The position numbers were made by a program, and so were the translations under genes. From contig NC_035790.1 of the NCBI RefSeq assembly GCF_001653235.2, positions 558,001 to 622,000 of the forward strand: a stretch of DNA of 64,000 bases, read 5' to 3'. Each line of letters begins with the position of its first letter. Within the stretch, counting starts at the first letter, position 1. The notes beneath the pieces are model-generated. The model did not search any database. It was not told the origin of the DNA and saw only the letters and a list, made by a program, of their open reading frames with translations. This document shows, piece after piece, positions 58,449 to 64,000 of this stretch. Source of the stretch: Pochonia chlamydosporia 170 (taxonomy: Eukaryota; Ascomycota; Sordariomycetes; Hypocreales; Clavicipitaceae).

Positions 58449-60360
58449 TCACCATCCAAATTGTTCACAATGCAGCTCAATACTAGGACCATCCGACCTG
58501 ATGCAGCTCGCTGTGGTTTCTCTTATTATATGCATGAGTTTAGCCGGGCCGCATCCAGAAATGAGAACCCGGTCGTCTGAAGGGGTGTCATTGACTGCTT
58601 CACGAATCAACGTGACCACGTCAGGTCTTTTGTATGTGATAGGTATGCCGTGGAAGTCTACTGGGCGCCACGTTGCTTCAGCAGACACAGCCTCCGTATC
58701 AGATGACGGCGGAGACTTTTCCAAGTCAATAGACGACTCTGATGGTGATGGACGAACTCGACGAATTGCATCCTTCTCGAGAGTCTCTTCTCTGATACTG
58801 ACATGCTCAATACATTTTGATGTTGAGCACTCGGAGCCAGCACTGGAAGAAGGGGGCAGGGGTGGTTCCGACCGAGTGATGAAGACTCGGATTGTAAACC
58901 GAGGGTCATTTTTCAGAGTGATGAGATGTTCCGCAAACCATTTCAAATAAGCTGCAAGTTGACAGTTAGCAAACAACTATCCACGTCTTCTGATTTCATA
59001 AGCACGTACAGTTGTACTTGACTACCCATACAAAGACAACACGTCTTGTCGTGCTGCTCGTGACTCGTCCCAGCAGCGCATGAGCCAAACCAAAGGTAAA
59101 GCTAGCTCCACTACCACCAGCCACCAGGACGACAGTTTCAAAAGCAGAAGGATCGGGAACGGTGCCGTACGGTCCTTCAATGGACGCCTTGAGTGGTTGT
59201 CCAGGATGGTCAATGGCGTATTTGTGTAAGTCACCCGTAAAGCCGTTATGAGATACAACAACAAACTCGAGTGGGTCGGCGGAAGCAATCGTGAAGGGAT
59301 GGGTTTCGAAGAGTCGAATGCGAGGAATCCACAAGAAACAATGTTTTCCAGAAATAGCACCCATAGGAGGTTTGGCTAATGTAACTCGAGTACCACCGTT
59401 TGGCAGTGGCGTAAGCGTTGCCGTGTTGTTGGTGCTGTTGATCATGAGACGAACAAATCGAATGAGACGATCTAATCCCCACATGGAACCAGCAACTACA
59501 GTACCAATGACGATCTTGGTGGTGAATTTAGATTGGTGAAGCCCAATCGAAACAATTGACACGATCCAAAGGGTTACATGGATATAATAGAATAGTTCGT
59601 ACCACCAGCGGCGAATGAAGATGGCAGCCAGAGCCAACAAAGCCCAGCATGAGCCAGCGACAATGCCAAATATGTCGGACGTTTCCAGTAAGCGACTGCA
59701 CCTGTTCATGCTACAAAAGTAGTAAGAGTAACAAGACGTATGAATGATGACATGAGACACCGCCGTATAGCCGGCGATTCTGTGAAGGCAGTTTAGACGT
59801 TCGTACGACCACGCAGTCAAGAAGGCAAGGGGGGTGTTTTTGAGGGCAAAAAAGATGACAAAGACAAGATTCGCAATGGCCAGCCTAGGTAGGATATGAT
59901 TAGGTTTTTGAACTGTTTCAATGAGTGTTGGGGATACGCACCAACCGGATCGTGAAGCAATATTGCTCATCATGCTTGCACTCTCACCCAAGTTGGCGAA
60001 CAAGCCGACGAGATTGAGTGCAACGAATATTGTTGTTACACCTGCATGACCAAGAGATGGTAGTCCCACTACACGCTTCAAAAACAGTTTCCTGATATAT
60101 CTATGGAAGAGTGTCAATGTTGTTCAAGAGAGTGATCAAACATACTAGGATACTCACCTGGATGTGGCTGCCAACGGTGATGGCAGCTTGATGCCTCCCT
60201 TTCGCCGCCTCATCCAGTGATTAGACTGCCTAATCTGGTGGAAGACTGTGTAGAGCAGACCAACAAAGACCAGGGCGAGTATGAATCCCAACGTAGACTG
60301 CTCGTTTCTCTTTGCTCGCAGGGCAAACCTGCGAAGTTGTGCCTCGTCATAGCCTGCCAT
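58449..60360 (-). CDS. Ferric reductase (FRE/NOX-like transmembrane flavocytochrome), four exons
   Basis: Predicted 579 aa, minus-strand exons 60360-60158, 60100-59942, 59884-59010 and 58951-58449. The second intron (59885-59941, 57 nt) is a multiple of three and free of stops; removing it restores ASRSGWLAIANLVF, so the longer reading is rejected. Architecture: N-terminal TM (~24-45), then a ferric-reductase-like TM block with paired haem histidines in LHRIAGYTAVSHVIIHT and FYYIHVTLWIVSIVSIGLHQ. Next are the FAD-binding HPFTIAS motif, the GPYGTVP loop, the NADPH-binding VLVAGGSGASFTFG and C-terminal CEQFGW. A Ser/Pro/Asp-rich insert (~80 aa, SEPPLPPSSSAGSE...) lies within the NAD-binding domain. 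Such enzymes reduce extracellular Fe3+/Cu2+ at the plasma membrane for uptake. Expression is often iron-regulated; no GATA site was assessed. Confidence 0.92.
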
Positions 60361-63300
60361 GGTGATGTGGAGGAGTTGGATAAACAGGAACGGATTCGGA
60401 CGGCCAGTGACGCTTGTTAGACCTTAGTGTCTGATGATAGAGCACAGATCTTCTATATTCGCGTTACAGTGCCAAAGATACTGTTGTCATTCCTCGAGGC
60501 GGATCAGAAAGATGGTATCGTGCGGCCTTGGATGTGTAGTGAGTGGACTCGGAAAATCGATGTCGAGGTAGAGGGTGATGCTCAAGGACAGACTTTATGC
60601 AAAATGTACAATTTGAAGAAAGAATGGTTTGAGAGGTAGCAATAGGGCGATGTATGCCTGCATAACAACAAATCTGCGGTGGCTCCTTCCCGACAAGTGA
60701 CTTCCTAGTCTCAAGCACGGCAACCAGATTCTTCTACCTTCGGAAAGAGAAGGGCCGGTTGACAGACAGAGCACAAGCACACCTTGGATAAATCCGAAGA
60801 AAGGCTGGATCTTCTCACTTTAAGAGCATGATACTCCGAGCGTTTTCCATGACGGGAGTTGTATTCCGTTGGCACATTTATGATGAAGCCGCGCCGCAGG
60901 TAACCTGCTCAGGCTTGCACGGTCTTCGAATGTTCCTTTCTCATTTCACACCCCCCTCGAACCTAAATGGCGATTTGCACGTCACCATCACGTACAGCAC
61001 AGAGGGAGAAGCCTACGGTGGAGATTGGCATATGGCAACGGGAGATCCTACCAAGGTCCAAAAACGAGAAGCTCATTGTGGCCATTGCGACTACAACTTC
61101 CATCCACCCCCCACCCATACAGACGGGACGAGACTATCAACACATTGCAAGGACACCCCGAATTCTGGAAGGGAAAAGATTCCAGCAATCCCCCACCGCC
61201 AGTAGCGTGCGGAGATTTGAAGCAACTTGCTCGAAACAAGACAATGGCCGTGGTGGCCACTTGCACCGGGCTGGCTGGCCCACCCTCGATGGATTCAAGT
61301 TGCGATATTAGATACGGTTGTGGATTGTATTTAGACTCCAAACAGCCAGACCCATATAAGGCGCACAGGGACGTTACACGGTTACACCATAACGAGGTGG
61401 CTCTGGTGGCTCTTCAATGGGCTTTGTCAAATTGTCATCTGCCAAACAACGACAGTGGCTATACTGTACGATCTAGGTTTGTTGTTGCTAGTGTTTCGAT
61501 GCTGGTCCAGGTCTAGATTCAGGATCTCGATGGGCTTGCAACAAACAAGGCTGTCTAGATGCGCCACAAGCGGATAAGAACCTCTCACGAGTATACCAGA
61601 GTCATGGCATCGTGAAGCATGCGGTGAACAGCAAGACTTCACACAGCGCCCAGACTCACCAAGGCGGGTGCACATTCATGGCTCTCTTCTTGATATGGAG
61701 TTGCTGAGTTTGTTTGGCGAGGCTTTGTATAAGCCGCTTTCACGGCTTCGCTGATACATTTAGGCAAATTTGACTGCTAAAAGAAGGCTCACAAGCTTCA
61801 AGAATATCCACCAATTCTTACGCAGGCAAAGGCCCGATGATGGCTCGTTATCAAAATCAGCAACAGGACGGTGGTGTTGCATTGACAGATCCAAAACTGG
61901 AAGGACAAACTTAAAGTGGAAAAGTTTCATGTATGCGAGGAAGACGATACTCAAGTACATGCTCAAGCCCTGCAAGCCACCCCCACACTGAAAGACTAAA
62001 AGACTAAGCCCAGCAGGCCAGGTGTTCCTTCTGAACGGTCACGTAATGGAGGTGGTATTATTTGTCGGAACGAAGGAAATGTGTTGTGTGCAACGGGGTG
62101 ATGTTCAGCCCTGGGCAGCCTGATAACCATCCACATGCTACAGCATCATCGTCGAGTCTGTCCTGCATCGCCAAATCGGGGTAACTGCAAGGTCTCAGCT
62201 TCGACCAGGACGGGTTGGACATGGAGAATGCACAGCACAGTTCCTGCAATCAGATCAGCCGCGAACATTATTGACTCACACCATATGCAACTCAACGAAC
62301 CACTCTGAAAAGTCTCGACTCGTTGGAGTCAAGAAAGCACTTTTTGATAACGCCACTCCCAGCCACGATCTATGCTATAATACGGGCCGAGTCATGGATC
62401 TACCGAAAATTTTAGCATCTCACCAACACTGGATAAGCTATTGTATCGCCAGCCAGGGGGTAGACTGGCGTTCCTGGACCCATAGAGCGCCTAAGAAGGC
62501 GGCGCATTGAACATCCGGCGGCTGAAGTCATTGTCCGTGCCGGTCGGCTTTGTTGGGAGAGTCTGTTGTTGAATCCAAAAGTGAAATGAGGCCTAGCCCA
62601 GGTTGTCACGTCTACAGTCATCCATCAAACGTTGATGACGATGGCAAGAGATTAAGACACAGACTGCTAAGGCGGCGTCTTTTGTCGACGATCTTCCAAA
62701 TGCTACGTTGGAGTCTACATCAGTCTTCCTTGCTGGTTTATGCCCAGAGCAATCAGAAGCAATCAGAAGAAGAAGGAGTCAGAGACAGAAATAAGGTGTG
62801 TTTCGTGGATTGAGGCAGACTAGGCTGAGCAGGGGAGCTGGCGCCTTGTTAGTGGTAACAAAGTTTGGTTCACAGGTTACATTCTTCAGTCTCAGCTTGG
62901 TGGTACTACAATAGTGTGGTACTTTCAAGTTGGGTTCCCTGTCGTGGCAGCGTGGGCCATCGATCTGCATAAACAAGGTTCCTGATTATCTACTGACCCC
63001 CAAATTGAGGTTCCTGGGTTTCTGTGCAACTTGTCAGTGGTCCAGTCAAGTCTAGTTATCCCACCTCTTTGTTGTGTGTCACCATCGAGTTTGGGCCGCA
63101 ATGAGTTGCAGGCCAGCGTCGTTGATTCAATACTGCGTGCGTCGGTCCTTGGTAAGATTTGCAACCGAGTTGTCCTGTGCTTTCAACAGACACTCTTCAG
63201 TCTCCATCGGAGCGTAGAACGAACGACAACAAACGTGGCCAACAACATAACTCTATGTGAAGCTTACCCCTGGCATTTCTGCCTAAAGACCAAACCACAA

Positions 63301-64000
63301 CATGAAGGGCACGAAACACAACCATGTTGGTTTTCGAGCCTGGCATCCATGACTTTCAATCTTGCTAAATTGCATACATACAACAATCAACAACATTCTT
63401 CATGCAGCATCGTACCATGCCATCTCCCGACATTCCCCGCAAAACCCCAGGATGCTACGATGCACCACAACACACCAGACCAAGAGAGCGGTCGGGTGCA
63501 CGTCCACCAACGTCGATAGTGTACAATAACGTCATGTTGCACATGCAAAGAGTTGTCACGAGGACTTGGCGAAACAAACAACTTCTTTGGGCTGACATAG
63601 GACGAGAACCGCGAAACATGGTGTAGATAGAAGCCGGGCTGGTATCGAACTACCCCCTAGGACTCACAATGTCAACTCTATTGACTGTGTAGACTGGACA
63701 GTACTTACAGCACAGTAGTCGCCCAGTCTGTCGAGTTACAGACGTCTGGTGACATTCGGCCAGCCATGAGAGTTCAGCACGAGCCCATGGCTTGTTTCAC
63801 CACAAACTACCTGGCCACATTTTGCTGACCTTCTGGCTTTCTCAAAGAGAACAAAAGCTGTCTTACTTCATGGCCTATCAGAAGCGTTCTTACTGGACGA
63901 CGAGGTAGGGCTAATCTGATAGTGGTTTGGAATGCGTCATTATTTACAGCATGGTGTGCAGTGTGCAATATCCCGTCTGCTATATCTGGTATACAGGCAA
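60361..64000. other. 3.6-kb right-end stretch without a supported gene
   Basis: The first ~500 bp upstream of 60360 is the presumed promoter of the ferric reductase. The remainder holds only frames of 60-165 codons without motifs or spliceable partners (for example 60828-61205, 61025-61516 and 63031-63519). A tRNA-like T-arm string lies near 63636-63660 on the minus strand but lacks a D-arm and acceptor pairing. A gene whose coding part is outside the window may begin here. Confidence 0.5.

Noticed and set aside
59885..59941. Possible extra 19 residues in the ferric reductase (continuous reading)
   Set aside because: The segment has GTGCGT..CTAG ends, is 57 nt and stop-free, and removing it restores the expected membrane block. 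It is therefore an intron rather than an insertion.
60828..61516. Overlapping plus-strand frames of 114-163 codons
   Set aside because: Composition and sequence look random; there is no motif and no splice-consistent extension.
63636..63720. tRNA-like sequence with a TTCGAT T-loop and a stem-loop on the minus strand
   Set aside because: No matching acceptor stem or D-arm could be paired, so it was not called a tRNA.
1..64000. CRISPR arrays, prophage or bacterial operon features
   Set aside because: Genes have spliceosomal introns and eukaryotic families; no regularly spaced repeats or operon layout were seen.

Overview
The window reads as genomic DNA of a filamentous ascomycete, probably a sordariomycete. 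Many genes carry short spliceosomal introns (44-128 nt, GT..AG, often with a CTAAC/CTGAC-like branch site). The families present are typical of moulds: SAT4 rhodopsin-like membrane proteins, a Zn2Cys6 regulator, an ARP1-type amidase, a group III HAMP histidine kinase, a ferric reductase and many MFS transporters. No CRISPR array, operon, plasmid origin or convincing tRNA/rRNA was seen. Gene models below were joined by hand by requiring consistent reading phase across GT..AG pairs and family-like protein continuity. The intron coordinates are therefore predictions, but most are tightly constrained.

Layout, left to right. (1) 1-9.2 kb is a carbohydrate-use island: a GH106-like protein (+), a sugar MFS transporter (-), and a secreted glycosidase-like protein with a C-terminal F5/8-type C domain (+) that shares a divergent 0.54-kb upstream region with the transporter. 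(2) 9.4-13.3 kb: a group III hybrid histidine kinase (Nik1/Os-1 type) with a short C-terminal tail. (3) 15.6-17.0 kb: a monocarboxylate-type MFS. (4) 18.5-25.7 kb: a DUF7136-like protein, a nine-exon ARP1_N amidase and a secreted fungal protein-arginine deiminase. (5) 26.3-36.5 kb: a small ORF, a tandem SnoaL-like protein beside a Zn2Cys6 regulator, a GT31/fringe-like glycosyltransferase, a serine beta-lactamase/transesterase-like enzyme and a Dabb (stress-responsive A/B barrel) protein. (6) 37.5-48.7 kb: a six-exon SAT4 membrane protein, a six-exon MFS transporter, an HPDK-motif orphan and an APC-family permease. (7) 48.7-53.4 kb: a long stretch without convincing genes, carrying a short GTACGGAGTAC repeat. 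(8) 53.5-60.4 kb: the most striking gene, an intronless 948-aa ORF fusing a SAT4 rhodopsin-like domain to a fucose-permease-type MFS transporter, then a class-1A-like dihydroorotate dehydrogenase and a ferric reductase. (9) 60.4-64 kb: no convincing gene.

How the parts may work together: the left island looks like uptake plus depolymerisation of a deoxy-sugar- or galactoside-containing polymer. The amidase/arginine deiminase pair and the permeases suggest amide or guanidino nitrogen scavenging, although a functional link is inference. SnoaL, beta-lactamase, Dabb, SAT4 and MFS genes are common around specialised metabolism, but no PKS, NRPS or terpene synthase core gene is visible, so no biosynthetic cluster is claimed.
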